NCBI RefSeq assembly: GCF_000499845.2
Contig: NC_023758.2
Location: 31,650,069-31,714,068 of the forward strand
Direction: 5' to 3'
DNA: 64,000 nt
DNA from: Phaseolus vulgaris
Taxonomy: Eukaryota > Streptophyta > Magnoliopsida > Fabales > Fabaceae
In this document: in pieces, positions 33,545 through 47,285 of the stretch
Layout of the letters: every line of letters starts with the position of its first letter
Numbering within the stretch: position 1 is the stretch's first letter
Notes under the pieces: model-generated
The model's database searches: none
Seen by the model: only the letters and a program-made list of their open reading frames with translations
What the model was told of the DNA's origin: nothing
Position numbers and translations under genes: made by a program

Positions 33545-36500
33545 TCATTGTCTAATGGTAAGTTCAGCCCTTAGATGAAGTAATCCCTTGATGAAGTATT
33601 GGCTATCCTCAGCTATGAATGTAGTCCATGGTATAGCAAACAGGTTCCTATGCCCCACAACCTTCCCTCCAGTGAAAGTATATATTCCTTTGCGTATGGT
33701 TATATACTCCTCAGTGAATTTTGATCTAGCAGCAAATTCACATTCAACACCAAGAGAATCTGACTCTTTTAACTTCACTGCTAAGAAAAGGCCAAAGCAA
33801 TAGAATGGGTTGTGGTGGTCCACATCGCAGCCAACTGACAAGAAAAACAACTCCTTCCCTAGGTGGAATGCCTTAGAGTGAATTCTACCATTAGGAAAAC
33901 ATTGTGCACATTCTTCTTTCTTTAGGTCAAGGTATATCACACCCCCCGGACGAGGCAATGCAAATTCAACCAACTTCACACGTTGGCGGTGCATGTAAGC
34001 CCGCTCGACATACCGAGAGCAGGTGGTGCCGGCATCCTGGGCAGCGAGAGAGCGTTTTCGACATGGTGTCTCTGCCTTGAAGAAAAGAGCTTCAAGAACA
34101 ACCTTTGATGCAAAGTCAGGATGGAAGTGGTTGCATTTCAAGACCATCTCCAGTTTTCGGCAGCTCATGTGTGGAAAACGTATGAGTCGACCAAGGCGTG
34201 CTCCAAGGACTTCTTGCCGGTCCTCAGTTTTGGGATAATGTATCCTAGCCCACTTGATCACAAACTCATAGACATCATCCTCGGAAGGTATCAGGAGGTC
34301 ATCACTAGACAGCACTGCTTCAATGGCAGCTAAGGGCAAATTCAGTGCTTCATCTACAAACCTAGATCACTCGATGAAGAAGAACCTTACAAGTCCATGA
34401 GTTTGCAAAATAAAGTATGGGCCAAGAGAAAAAAAACTGCAATAAATAATGGTTGAAGAAAAAACAAAATCACCCAGATAAAGGAAACATGTCGAGTAAG
34501 AAACTTACTTTGTTATGTCTCTGTAGTGTGACGCAAGAAACAACTTTGCTGTCTCTATCAGTGCTTGAATTGCATCTGACTTCAAAATGCTCGAAGGAAA
34601 ATCCAAATAAAGTAAGGCAGACTCACAAGTCATAGGCCTTAACCCCAACATCCTAGTGCAATAACTTATGCATGACACAACATCAAATTTATCAGCAGCC
34701 ATCAGCACATTCAATACAGAAGCAGATGTCGTGCTTGATAAAGTATGACTATACATGAAATTAAGTAGGTCCATAACGGCAGCCTCTTCTGCTCCAATGA
34801 TAGTTTAAAAAGAAAAGAATGCTTTAGCTGACATTTGTACATTAAAAAACTAGCATAAGCATTATAAAGTCTACAAAATAGAAAAGGGAGGAGAGGGTGG
34901 GCAACCAGAAGGACAAAGCGACAAAAACCGTCAGCTCATGTATATCCTGCAATTACCAGAATTGTGGATACGAAGAGTAACATTTTGTTGCTTAGACTCT
35001 CTCGTCACATTTGAAAACAACTACAGGAAGAATTATAGCAAGGAGTCATCTAAGTGTATGAGTACTTGGGAACAACCTCAAGAAGAACTAAAAAGCATAT
35101 TGACATCAAAGGAAATTAAGTAGAAACGCAGCACTGGGCATAGTAAAGCAACGTACCTCATAAAAGAAGGGGCTTTTTGCTGCAAGAATTGGAGAACTTA
35201 TATGTATGGTCCTAACTCTTAGAACTTTTGACCAACTCATGTCCAATAATGAATCATTTCCATGAGAAAATTCATCACCTACAAAAGTAATACTGTAAAT
35301 CATAACTGTATCACAAGCTGACAGTTAAATTCATACATAAATATCAACAGAAAACATTTTTACAGCACAGATGCAGTTTGCTGGTGGAGATTATTCATCA
35401 TGGTTATCACTGAAAACATCCATAAATTATCAGATCATAACCAATGAAGGTAGTCAGGAAGCACTTCCCAAACACAGAAAGAACTCACCAGTTGAACTTG
35501 TTTGGTATAGTTAGATTTAATTTGTTTGAACTAATAGTCACATAATGGTCAAAAGCACAAACTAACGAGTAAGTTCCAATCATTAAGCAGTATCCTTGTC
35601 ATTAAATTTTCAATTCCTATATTCCCTGAACAAAATCCATTTCTAGTCTGTATTCCTATTACAAAACCGGATGATCAATTTCTTCTTAAAATTAAAAAAT
35701 TTAGAGTCAGGATCATGGTAGCTAAAATTGGGATTCAACTAGTAAAATTCCATGATTTTAATCCCTTTGAATTCAACTATTCAAACAATAGATAAATCGA
35801 AGATGAGGTAAAAATGCTTCTTAAATCTTGATTTAAATCCAAAAATTGCATAAGAGGTAGGATTTTACAAAATCGCTTGTGATTCATTTGGACATTTGAC
35901 ATAACTCATTTTTTGCTGACCCACTTTCTAATTTTCCCTCACAACTCACCCCAAAACTGTACAAAGCATTCACTTCTTCGATTTGGTGAACCAACAAACC
36001 CTAATAGCCTATCTTCTTCTTCCTTCATTCTCCTTTGCAGTTTTTCCACTATTATCCAGTCATTCTTCTTAGACGTTGATATTCTTTTTCCATTCTTCCT
36101 CTATTCATACCTTTGTTTACAGGTTTGAGTTTTTTCACATTTTGGCTTTTGCGATCAATTGTCCGAATGCACCCTCTCTTCTTAGTTCTTACACTCATCT
36201 TGTTCAAAACCCGCAAAATAGATTAGCATCTCAATCCTCGGATTAGAGTATTACTATTTGCTTTGTGTTTAAGTTTTAAGCTTTGTAATGTGCTGTGAAC
36301 TTGTGTTTCGGAATTTTCAATAAGTTATGATTTATGATTATGATGCATGCATGATATTTATGGGATATGAGATACCAATATGTATTTGTTTGGTAGTTTG
36401 TTGCTATTATTTAGATAATAAGTTCCTATTTTTAAGGGACTCTTCATGGAACTTTCCAACTTATAAATGGAGTATTTTATATGCCACAGTTGAAGAACAA

Positions 36501-38372
36501 CTTACTTAGCATTGGGCAATTGCAAGAGAAGGAATTAACTATTTTATTTCGACTTGAAAGATGAAAGGTGTATCATCCAGAGAGAGGCTTAATCATAGAG
36601 GTGAACATGTCCTCAAATCGAATGTACATGTTCAGCACCCTCTGTATGCCTACAGAATCAGCATGCTTCAATGCTGTTACTAAAGACTCAGCGCATCTTT
36701 GGCATTGCAGATATGAGCATTTAGGCTTTAAAGGCCTGAAAACCTTCAACAGAGGAGATGGTGAATGGGTTACCACAACTTACGTCTCCATCAAAGTTAT
36801 GCAAAGATTGTGTCATAGGAAAACAGCCATGAGAAGTTTTTCTAAAGAAAAGCACTTGGAGAGCAACACAAATTCTTCAAGTGCTGAGTTTGGAACTTTT
36901 TATAGGAAGGGTAGAGAAGATTAACTATTTGCTTATACAGATAAGTGACTATGCTGGAGATTCGGAAGATAGAAAGAGCACTTCAGGTATGTATTTTTAC
37001 TAAATTCAGGTGCAATATCTTAGTCATAAAAAAAACGGTGGTTGTATGTTTGTCTTGCACTGAAGCAGAGAGTTCATTGCTGCAGCCCTCAAAAATAGTA
37101 AATGAAGTTTTCCCAAGTACGCTCTTCAACCATATAGATGTGAGGTTTCATTTCCTAAGAGAACTCACAAAGGCTGGTACAGTGGAACTGCTATATTGCT
37201 TTACACAAGAACAAATGGCTGACATTATGACTGAACCTCTCATGTTGAATGTCTTCTTAAAATTGCGTGATATGAACGAAGGTTTTTCTCTGAACTTCTC
37301 GATACTATTCTAGCTCATTTATAACAATATTATGGATTTTGTAAAAATCCTACAATTCAATTTAGAACTTTACAACTTGTGAGTTTTACCTCCTTTCTCC
37401 CCATCAAGGTAAAATCCCAATTTTAAATACCTAGGTCAAGATTCATATACTCAGAAGACAAATGCATGCAAATTTGTATATTTACTGAATTATATTCAGT
37501 ACTTAAGGCACGAGACGAAACCAACAACACCAAATGATTTGTCAGGAAATAAATAGCGGGATCTTGAAGCATTAGGGAGGGACTTCATGACTATAACAAT
37601 CCAAGGTATTGAATTTTTTAAAAAAGGAATGGAACCATATGTTAACACAAAAACCTGATGGTGATGCCTCAGTAATTGCCACAGCTTCCTCAGCATCTGA
37701 TAAATTACAATTTACCTTTTCCTCGGTCTGTAAGAGGACATCACTACCTGTTAAATGGAACCATTTGAATTTTTCAGGGACTTAGCAAACCAAATTAACA
37801 AGTTATAACTTACGAAGCTCGACACTGTCCTAAAAACTCAAACATACCTGGTGCTCATAAATCTTTGTAAATTTATATAATTTATAATTATATTATATAT
37901 TATATAGACCCTTATCTGCGTCCTACATTTTAGATATGTATCAGTCTTCGTAATATCCAGTGTCTGTACTAGATAGATTATAACCTGGTAAGGACTACGC
38001 ATGCCAATGATCACGCCCGAATTTGAAAATTCAATAAACCAATGAATAACTTCTAGTGTTTGGGATACCACAGAAACAACAAATATGACAAAACATGTGG
38101 GAAATTTGAGTTTATTCTTAGACCTAGCAAATTTAATTTAAGAAGTAGTAGCAGAATTAAAGTGTCTGAGTGGAAGGTACCTTTCAGAAGACCGTGTCTG
38201 CTTCTCTTGCGACTGGGAGCTACGGTGGAGAGAGAACGGGATTGGGTGCGGCTGCAATGAGGGTCGGGTATAACCTCAATGTTGAGAATTCGGTCGGAGA
38301 AATTGATATTGTCGAATGCGAACGAGAAGTTACACTCCAAACCAACATCATCAGTGTCTCTGTCTCAGTCAT
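33545..38372 (-). CDS. POB1: BTB/POZ-BACK protein, POB1-like, with a start-proximal frameshift
   Basis: Likely substrate adaptor of a CUL3 ubiquitin ligase (POB1/LRB group). Minus-strand exons: 38372-38181, 37747-37655, 35278-35157, 35020-34957, 34788-34509 and 34361-33545; every GT-AG join keeps frame and the protein matches Arabidopsis POB1 motif for motif. Exon 1 encodes [20 protein letters not shown]; exons 3-5 the BTB domain ([39 protein letters not shown]); exons 5-6 BACK (ALPLA-type helix, [14 protein letters not shown]) and the C-terminal domain ending AELTIRQ, shorter than usual. The only ATG of exon 1 (38370-38372) is out of frame: ATG to stop is 1,568 bases, two more than a multiple of three, and the tandem TGTCTC at 38355-38366 is the likely site. 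First in-frame ATG is at 35238-35240, giving 414 residues that keep BTB-BACK. Confidence 0.85.
36440..37320 (+). mobile_element. wrecked Ty1/copia relic in the POB1-like intron, antisense to the gene
   Basis: Plus-strand fragments in several frames: [16 protein letters not shown] (about 36483-36530) and [16 protein letters not shown] (about 36697-36745), both from the protease/GAG-pre-integrase region; then [13 protein letters not shown] (about 36945-36985), LSCTEAE (about 37053) and [17 protein letters not shown] to [10 protein letters not shown] (37143-37245), from RNase H. The integrase core and reverse transcriptase are missing. No LTRs found. It sits in the 2.4-kb intron 35279-37654. Confidence 0.75.
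37858..37982 (+). repeat. dispersed repeat, partial copy B
   Basis: Matches the 3' third of copies A and C: ATTTATATA, then GCGTCCTACATTTTAGATAT and a GT-rich tail ending near TACTAGATAGATTA. Lies just outside exon 2 in intron 1 of the POB1-like gene. Confidence 0.45.
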
Positions 38373-40451
38373 TTTAAATCCTTTGAATAGAACCATACGT
38401 GCAGCAAGAACAAACAAATGAGGTTTTAGCATTTGCAGAGAAGTAACCAACAAACTAACCCAAACTCATTTCTCTTTTCGTCTTTATTTTGTTTATTTTC
38501 TGCGAAAACAAGGTTACATAGATATATACTGAGTTGTTTTGGTAACTGCAAAAATTGACTTGTACTGAGAATGATATATTTAAAAAATATTTTGTTTTTT
38601 TAATATTTAATAGTTATATAAATTTAATTTAATTATTTTTTTTATTATTATTATTAGTGAAAACAAAGATATTATTGCACTTGTATATCTATATTTATTT
38701 TTTTATCATTTATATATAATTATGTTTAATAATAAAAATTAAATAAAAGATGTCATTATTTTTATATTTATATTATTATTATAAATTTATAATTTATTCT
38801 AATAAATAAAAAAAAATATATATATATATATAAAAATCCAAATCCACCGTTATCAAACATAATAATTATAAATGGTAAATTTTCAAAGCATAACATATAT
38901 TTCTATATATATGTTCTAAACAATAAAACAATAATTTGTTATGTCACATCTTATTTAATACTTTTTCTTTAATTATTATATATATATATATATATATATT
39001 ATTACATGTGTATTTATATTTGTTTAATGAAATATAAATCTATTTGTATTTGTATATTTTAAATATTAAATATACAAAGAAATATATATTTTTAAAAAAT
39101 ATATTAAAAAATTCTTTAAAAAAAAATCTAATAAAATAAAAATTAATATTTTGAATGTCTTTATGCCAGTTATATAAAAAATAAATTTATTGTTATAGAA
39201 TATTTTTATTAATTAAATTATAACAATAATCAAATTGTATATAACATATCATTCATAATTTTTTTAATTTTAAAAAATTATAAATTTTTATTATTATTTT
39301 TTTATCCTTATCAAGATTAAAGAAAAAGTAAAATGAGTTATTATGATTGTTTGTTAAGTATTATAATTTATTTTATTTTAATAAAAATCGAATTACAACT
39401 TCAAATAACAAGACTAACAGAAGAAAAAAAAGTTGGTTATATTTATTTATATAATTTTGTTTTCCAAGATACTTACATTGGTAAAACAGTTTTTAAAACA
39501 AGACAGTAATAATTATTTTTATATATAGATATAATATATTTATATTTATTAAAATAAATTATAAGTTTATACTCTTAATATAAATATGTAAATAATAATA
39601 TTTTATTTGATTTAAATATTAGTTTATTCAAATTCTCGAAAAAATTTAAGAAAAAATTTAATTTAACCATTAATATTAATAAAATTAAGTTTTACATTTT
39701 AAATTTACTAATTTAAAAAAAAATTGATTACAATTATGAGATATTTATTTAGTTTTACTTAAATCTAAAAGAATTATAAAATTTATAAAATTAAATATTT
39801 ATACTTTTATATAAAGAGATTTTCTCTTTAAACAACCAAATTAAATAAACCAAAACTGGTTTTGGGTATACAATTTTTTTGTCTATTTTATCTTTATTTT
39901 ATTAAATAAATATTTGTATTTATTAAAAAGATAAAAATTATTATGTAACATATATTTTTTTCTTTTATATAATATCATTTTATATAATAATATAAATATA
40001 TAATTTTTTTAATTGAGAAATAAGTACCTTTTAACTTTATATCCCAACCTATTAAATGTATGAACAATGTGTCTATGATTAACCGAAAACACTCAACTAA
40101 ATTTAACATTCGCATTGTCTGATATAATCAACAAGTAGGTTTGGTTTGGACACAAAGAACAGAGAACCCAGAAACCCACATGAAAACAAGAGTTTGGTAA
40201 TGAAGGAGTGAAGTTATCTTGCATTTGGCATTGAATTCAGCAGCATTTTGATACCTCCTCCCAAACCAGAAACAAAAAAAGCTGTTTCATTACATGAACC
40301 CTGAAATTAAAAGCGGTTATAACGTCCGTTTTCACAGTTCAAACTCCAAACATCAAGCTCCAACCAAAAGGTTACACTAGTTTCTTAAACACCGATTCAT
40401 ATTCTTTCTTCTCGGATCTGAAATTTGGATGATAATTTCGACAAAAAAGAA
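38373..40451. other. divergent intergenic region between POB1-like and HPGT1-like genes
   Basis: The two genes point away from each other, so both promoters lie here. The middle (38570-40080) is extremely AT-rich, with TA runs at 38977-38999 and near 38817. The segment 40140-40451 is less AT-rich and is probably the HPGT1-like promoter and leader. No gene seen. Confidence 0.45.
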
Positions 40452-43400
40452 ATGCGTAGCCGGGGATCGCAAAACCGGCTATCTGGTGACTCTTTTGAAT
40501 CACGCTTTTCTGCTCTCGTGCTAGCTATGATTGCTACCATGGCTACCATTTACGTTGCCGCCAGGTTTGTTCGTTAATAAGTCATTGTAATCTTTATTGT
40601 AAATTTTCCTCCTTATTCATCATTTGTCTTCTCAATTTCGAGTGTGGATCGCGTTTCGAGTTTTTGATGTATTATGCGCAGGCTATTTCAGGAGGCGGAA
40701 AGTAGGGCTTGTTTAATTGAAGAGCTTGAAAAAAGAATTGGTCTGGTATGGTGTTAGTTTTCTTCATTGAAGTTTGTATAGTCTTGTCTACACTGTGTAG
40801 CACGTATTTTTTACACTGGAATGTTCTTTTGTAATGAAGTGTGGACTGTACAATGCCTTTTTTTGTGTGTGGATGGGATTGCTCGTGTTTCCTTTTTAAG
40901 GTTTATTTGTCATCTTGAGATATCAATGAGGCAGTGTAGTTCATCCGATTTCAGGGTCAATCTGCCGTTTCTATTGATGATACACTGAAAGTTACAGCCT
41001 GCAGGTAATTTTCTTATGTTGTAATCTTACCAGTGCCATTTTGGTAAATGAATTTGAATTTGGCTTCGAATACTCTTTACCTGAGACTGCTGTTACCTTA
41101 TTTTTAGGGAACAAAGTAAGAAGTTGTCTGTCCTTGAGACCGAACTAGCTGCGGCTAGACAGGAAGGTTTTGTTCCAAAGCAGTTTCCAGGAAATAATAA
41201 GAAGCATCCTACAAAGAAAGTACTTTTAGTAGTTGGAGTGATGACAACCTTTGGCCGGAGAAAAAACCGAGATGCAATCCGTAAGGCTTGGATGCCAGCT
41301 GGTACCTTTTTCGTTGTTTTGATTTCCTTTTACATGATTACTGTATATTGGCATTCTCAGCTTTATTCGGTGGAATACTTTCTATATGTGCCAAATAAAT
41401 TCAGTGCAAACTTCAATTTTTGTAGTTTGGTTTCTGCATTCTATGATCTTGAGCTACTACTGAATAATCATGAATATCAGGCGTGCTGTTATTGTTTTTA
41501 GTTTTTCTTCAGTTTTATCATTTCCAATTTTTTTACTGAATGGAATAAGAGTCTATGACCTTCAACTGGGCAGAATGAATTACTTATGAAGTCATAACTC
41601 AAAAGTTTGACAGCAGGTGTTGATCACTTCTCAGTTTCAAGCAGTATACTATTTTCTGAACGTTTTTTCTACCACTTCTGTGGTTTTATGCTTTATTTTG
41701 GTTTATAAATGTCAGCATATTTGGTTATATGTTCAGGCAGTCACATTAATAATTTGTTTTCTTGAAATTCTCTTCTAGAAATATGATTTCATTTTTTAAT
41801 CTTTCAGATTATTTTAATGTAGTCTGTAAAAGCCTTGCCAAAACAAAACTCATTGATACCCTATTTGCAGGTATAGCTATGAGAGATCTGGTTGATAAGA
41901 AAGGCATCATTGTGCGATTTGTAATAGGAAGAAGGTACAATTTTGGTGGTTCAAATTCAATTTTGCAAATGATTGGCTTTTAACATTATTATGCAGTGAA
42001 AACGGTGGAGACAGTTTGGACAAAGAAATTGAAACAGAAAGCAGTCACACCAATGACTTCGTCATTCTTGTATGTTAACTTTTATGATGATAGTTTCATG
42101 CGAGCAATATTTGATGGAAAATACAGATATTATAACTTTCCCGGTGTGACTACATGGTTTGTGACTGAATGTGTACACTTGACTATGCATTTTGGATATA
42201 CTTTGCATTGTAAAGGGCTTGGTATAAAACTATGGCTTCAAACTTCTTTTTTTTAAATCCAGATTTTTGGAGTGTAGTTAATAAGTCTTTGGCCAACTTT
42301 TGTTCTTACCCCTTGTTTGTGGCGATAGACTCTTTAGATGCTTGGCATGACGTTATATGTACATAATTTAATACACGTGACAAACAAATATGATAATGTC
42401 ATGTATCTTTATTTACTTCGCAGGATAATCAAGTGGAAGCCCCTGAAGAAAAAGCAAAAAAGATAAAATCATTCTTCATTTATGCAGTAGGCAAATGGGA
42501 TGCTGAATTTTATGCTAAGTTCAATGATGATGTCTATGTTAATCTTGGTATGTGGTCCTTCATTCTTTCAGGCAATGAAAAATATAATACATCATGCATC
42601 TCATACACACACATAAAAGGCTGTTTTTAATAATTAGAAGATATCAAATATAGTGTTCCCCATGTTGCAGTATAGCTCCAGAGTGACTGCAGAACTTGCC
42701 ATTCATGAAAATCAAACAAGGGAAAATATTGGTACTGATAATTTGATGATGAGCAGAAACCCCACCCGTGTAGTTATATAAATTTCTTGAATTCCTAGAT
42801 AGTTATGAAGATTCATAACTGATGGCATTGATTAAAGCCAATTGGATTTAGTATATTTAGCTGTTGTAGTAGGTTCTTTGCTGTGTCCTTATGTGAAATA
42901 ATTTCTTCTGTAGATTCCCTTGGAGGAGTGCTAGCTTCTAACTCGGACAAGCCCCGTGTGTATATTGGTTGCATGAAATCAGGCAATGTTTTCTCTGAGC
43001 AGTGAGTATAATGCTTCATTGGGAAATAAGAACAGTTTATTATGGTATTAGAATTCCCTTTTCTAATTCTGTCTGAATCTTGTTTTATAGGACACATAAA
43101 TGGTATGAGCCAGACTGGTGGAAATTTGGGGATGGGAAATCGTGAGTAATACAGACTTGAAGTGTTAGTTTTATTTCTTTTCTTTTCTTATGAGATATTG
43201 ATTTTGATACAAAGCTAAAAGTTCTTTATAGGATATTACCGTGTTGGGAAGAAATTGCCAGTTCTTCTTAGTTCCAGTCTATATGATGCAATCACTTTTG
43301 TTTATCAGAAAAATTTAACCAATCTACTGATATCTTATCAAAAGATGTTTACAGTTTATGTGAATTCCTTGATGAGCTTATGCAGCAGTAGAAATTTGAT

Positions 43401-44597
43401 CAATAATAATAAATAAACTGGATTTTTACAGTATGACAATTAAGCATTGACAATTTCCACTGAGAATGATGCATCTAAGTTGCAAACAACCCTCCAACAT
43501 CATATGCCTCACAGTTGGATGAATGGAATTTTGGTTAAAGGTTTTTTTTCAAATATGATTGTGCGTATTTAAATTATAAGTAAAATAACCTAATGAATTG
43601 GCATAGTTGTTGAACACTCTGCGTTCACACTATGTGCCATGTTGCAAGGAAAATTCGATTTCCACCAACTGTTAAAACTCGTTGGAACAGTGACAATTAG
43701 AGTACTGCAAAAAGGATTAGTCTTTGGTCTAATGAGTCAGAAGAAACTCATGACAAGACAAAAGAAATACAAGTAAAATAATTATAATGATTACAGTTTT
43801 TGGGGGAAAAAGACTTTCCTCAGCTTTTATAAGAACAAATGGCATGAGAGAGTTCTTTGAAAAGCCTATCTAAGATCACCTATTAAAATATACTAATCAT
43901 GGTATTAGATCCATAAATTGTTTTTCTCTCATCCTCTTCTTGGACTTTCTTTGTTGACATTCATATTCATGCTTGTATGATTCAGATACTTTAGACATGC
44001 TTCAGGCCAGGTCTATGTCATTTCAAAATCATTGGCTCAGTTTATTTCAATAAACAGGTAATTATTAGATTCAATTCTTTCATGATTGTTTCTAATTTTC
44101 ACGTTGAAAGCTAAAGCAGCAAATAGTTTGTCCCAGATTTTTAAGTTTTTTTATGTGATTTAGTCTGGTAGGTATCCAAACATGAACTAAGAATGTTGTA
44201 TCAATTTGGAGTGTTTACTTTGCAGTTTTATGCTCCGCACATATGTAGACGATGATGTAAGCATTGGGTCTTGGTTTATTGGGCTTGATGTACAGCACAT
44301 TGATGAAACAAAACTTTGCTGCTCCTCCTGGTCCCCAGGTAAATTTCTTGTTACCCTCTGTCTTACGTATACACATCGTATGAATAATATTACACAAATT
44401 GACCTAGTTGTTTTAGGCTTTATCATAAGTAACGGGCTTTTAGGGTGGAAGCGGTAAAGTATTACAAACAGCGTATCTTTTTTTCTTTAAAAAAAGAGAT
44501 TTGACATATATGCACACACAAAAGAGGTGGTGATGCATTTAACTATTATTTATTGTTTTCTTCTCATCTTTCAGGGGCAATTTGTGTAGCAGTATGA
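40452..44597 (+). CDS. HPGT1: hydroxyproline O-galactosyltransferase, HPGT1-like
   Basis: Adds the first galactose to hydroxyproline of arabinogalactan proteins in the Golgi (CAZy GT31 family). Twelve exons: 40452-40564, 40682-40745, 40955-41004, 41108-41301, 41871-41934, 41997-42069, 42424-42547, 42914-43001, 43091-43141, 43986-44057, 44226-44338, 44575-44597. All joins use GT-AG and keep frame; 342 residues, Arabidopsis HPGT1 about 338. A single signal-anchor helix lies at residues about 19-37 (type II membrane protein), then a stem region (DUF4094 type) and the galactosyltransferase domain: VVGVMTTFG, IRKAWMPAG, GIIVRFVIG, WDAEFYAKFNDDVYVNLD, YIGCMKSG, KWYEPDWWKFGD, YFRHASGQ, DDDVSIGSWFIGLDV and CCSSW. 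NDD stands where other GT31 enzymes have DxD; HPGT relatives vary here as well. Intact. Confidence 0.94.
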
Positions 44598-47285
44598 CGG
44601 ATTTCCACTGGCAATTAGAGTGATGAACCATCTATGGTAAACAGAACCTGTTACTTCCTCTATCATCATTTTTGTCTCGGGTGATTTCATTATGATAATT
44701 TCATCCAGTTGTTGATTCTTCAATTTGAATGGGGGCAGCTGTTGGTTCTAGTATGCCTGTGACTCGAGATACTTGCATGCTCCTCAGAATGGTCTAAGGC
44801 ATTGACAAATTGGCATCATGTTTATCTATTTTGAGAAACTGTTCTTTCTTCATTTAATTGTGTAATATAAATAACTCTTGTCTATCCTGGTTAAAAGTTT
44901 TCGACTCATGGAAAAAATTAAAGTTTCATAGCAACTTAATTATAGGATTTAAAAAAAAAATTAGACTTGAGACATACATGTTGAATCTATGTGATGCATC
45001 CATACCTCTTGCCTAGTTCATTTATTTATTCTTTGAATAATAGGAACATATTATTTAAGACATTGGCATGTTCCTTTTATACCTTATTATTTACATGCAG
45101 TATTCCTTTTATATATTTATACTTAGACTTGCTTTGAGTGGAGATAGATTAAGTTGATTTACACTACATCAACCTAAACGATGTTACACTTCTCATTCAT
45201 TGAATAATAATTATAAAAGAAATTATTAATTTTGTAATTAAATGTAGATGTAAAGGTACATCGATAGGACATTTATTAATTATGTCTAAATGTTATGAAA
45301 TTTGAAGATTTTAATGAAGCTTAATGTCCTTATCATTCTATGACATGTAGTTATTTATGATAAGTCTGTTAATTTTTATAATTATTTTAAAAATTGTGTT
45401 TACAATGATTTCTCATTATTAATAGTATAAGTCTTTTACATTGACGAAACATACAATTTAAACTCAACTTAAATTTTAACAAATCATTGAAATTAAAAAC
45501 TGATTCAAACTCTTGATTACTTGATAAACATGTTTCTTTAATGAGAAAAGTGTTCATACAGCTCGTTTTGTGCAACATTTTTTATAAAACATAAATGAAA
45601 TGAATAACATCATGGAGAAGGAAAATGTTAATTGTAAAATGCGTATCAGAATAATATCGATTTTTGCCATGACGTAATTTAAAAAATATATATAATAAAT
45701 ATACTATGGATACATTTAGACAAAATATCTTTAGAATGACATTTAAAAAGAGAAAAAAAATTAACAAATGAGATTCTTATTAAATTAAAATTAACTTATA
45801 AACATGTTAAAAATTAAATTGACATCTTAAAAAAACATCAAAAAAATTTTTTAAAAATGAATTTATTTATAAACTAAAATTAACAATTAAAAATAAGAAT
45901 TTATAGGTTTTATATGAGAATTTTGACAGATTACTTATATATAAGTTACTTCCAGCTTATAAAAAAACAATTTTCTTTTTTATTTTTCTAGGTATATTTG
46001 TCCAAACAGATTTTATACTAATATATTTCAATAACAATTACAATTTATAATAGTATTTTAGTATTACTCTAGAATGTTAGTATGATTAACTGATAAAAAA
46101 GTTACAGCAAATACTTCCTGCACCGAATAATACTTCTTGCACCGAATCAAATTTCAACATGTAGACTATTTTTATATTTTTATGTGAAATGACAAATATG
46201 TTCTTATTAAATAAAAGGGAATGCGGATAAATATACAACTGTATAACAATGTCTTGGGAAAACTAGGATTTCTCAATGATTAAAATTTGCTCAAATTAAT
46301 AATTAACACTTCATCAAGAAGACATCTAAACAATGTAGCAATTATTGCCCTTTGTATGAATGACTTGTTCATGAACTACTAAATTCATAATTATTGCTTC
46401 TAAAGGTTCATGTTACCTTCTATTCTTCCCTGCCATTGTATCAATATCCATATGATACCAAGCTAGAGATGGACCTGATCTGCATTAAGAAAATAACAGC
46501 ACAAGATTATGTTATGCAAAATATGAATGTAGAAAACATAGGACATTCACCAATGATTCTCAGACATCTTTTTCCAAAGGCAAAGCATATGCACTTATAG
46601 TCAGCCATTACCGAAATGGTAATGGATAAATCTTTTAAGTTCCAATAACAAACCCATCAGATAACTATAATTTTCCTGGATAATTGATCTGAACTTATTA
46701 AGAGAAACTATAATACAGCAGTAAAATTCCTAAACCCTTCAACAAAACTGTTTCAGAAAATTTCCATAAACATTCAATTTCAAATCATGCATCTTCTATA
46801 AAAACAATTGAGAAACCCGGATTGCAACTAAACTCAATCAATCAAATAGGAGATTACAATCCTCACAATCAACCAAACAGATATCAGAAGCAACCAAATA
46901 CCTCAATAAGTCCCAAAAACTCAACCAATCCAAAGCTACTCAATGACGGAGAAAAATGGTTGGCAGAGACAGTGGCATAGAAATGCAATGATAGAGGATA
47001 GCAGAAATGGCGATGCATTCTTCAACCTGACAATGCATAAAGCGCCGCTCTCATGTCTCCAGGTTCACCAGATTCCATTTGTTGTGAGAAAGGATGCCAG
47101 TTGTAGATTTCAATCCGAAGTTGATACAGGAATTTTCCTCCAAATAATTAACACAACCTCCCATCAAGCTGGAAACATTGAAGCACTTGGAATCAGCTTC
47201 AAAGTCTCCAAACAAGCTCAAAGACCAGCAAGGTGGAAAGCAAAGAAGACAATCTACTGTAAGATCTGCCAATTGGCACTACTGT
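44598..47285. other. convergent intergenic region
   Basis: 3' flank of the HPGT1-like gene and, on the minus strand, of the PPR gene (probably from about 46400). The middle is AT-rich with no recognised gene. The open stretch 46943-47305 (+) overlaps the PPR 3' end antisense and is not supported. Confidence 0.4.

Noticed and set aside
35885..36130. Stretch with AAACCCTAATAGCC and CTTCTTCTTCC resembling a plant 5' leader
   Set aside because: No following gene on the plus strand; probably intron or relic-element sequence of the POB1-like gene.
38220..38453. 77-codon minus-strand frame starting MLVTSLQ or MTETETL over POB1 exon 1
   Set aside because: It reads the conserved exon in the wrong frame; real homology is in the CNFSFAFDN frame.
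42669..42740. Exon-like stretch after GTTGCAG in the HPGT1-like gene (TATAGCTCCAGAGTGACTG)
   Set aside because: It would introduce an immediate in-frame TAG, whereas the acceptor at 42913 gives a perfect family match and correct phase; treated as intron.
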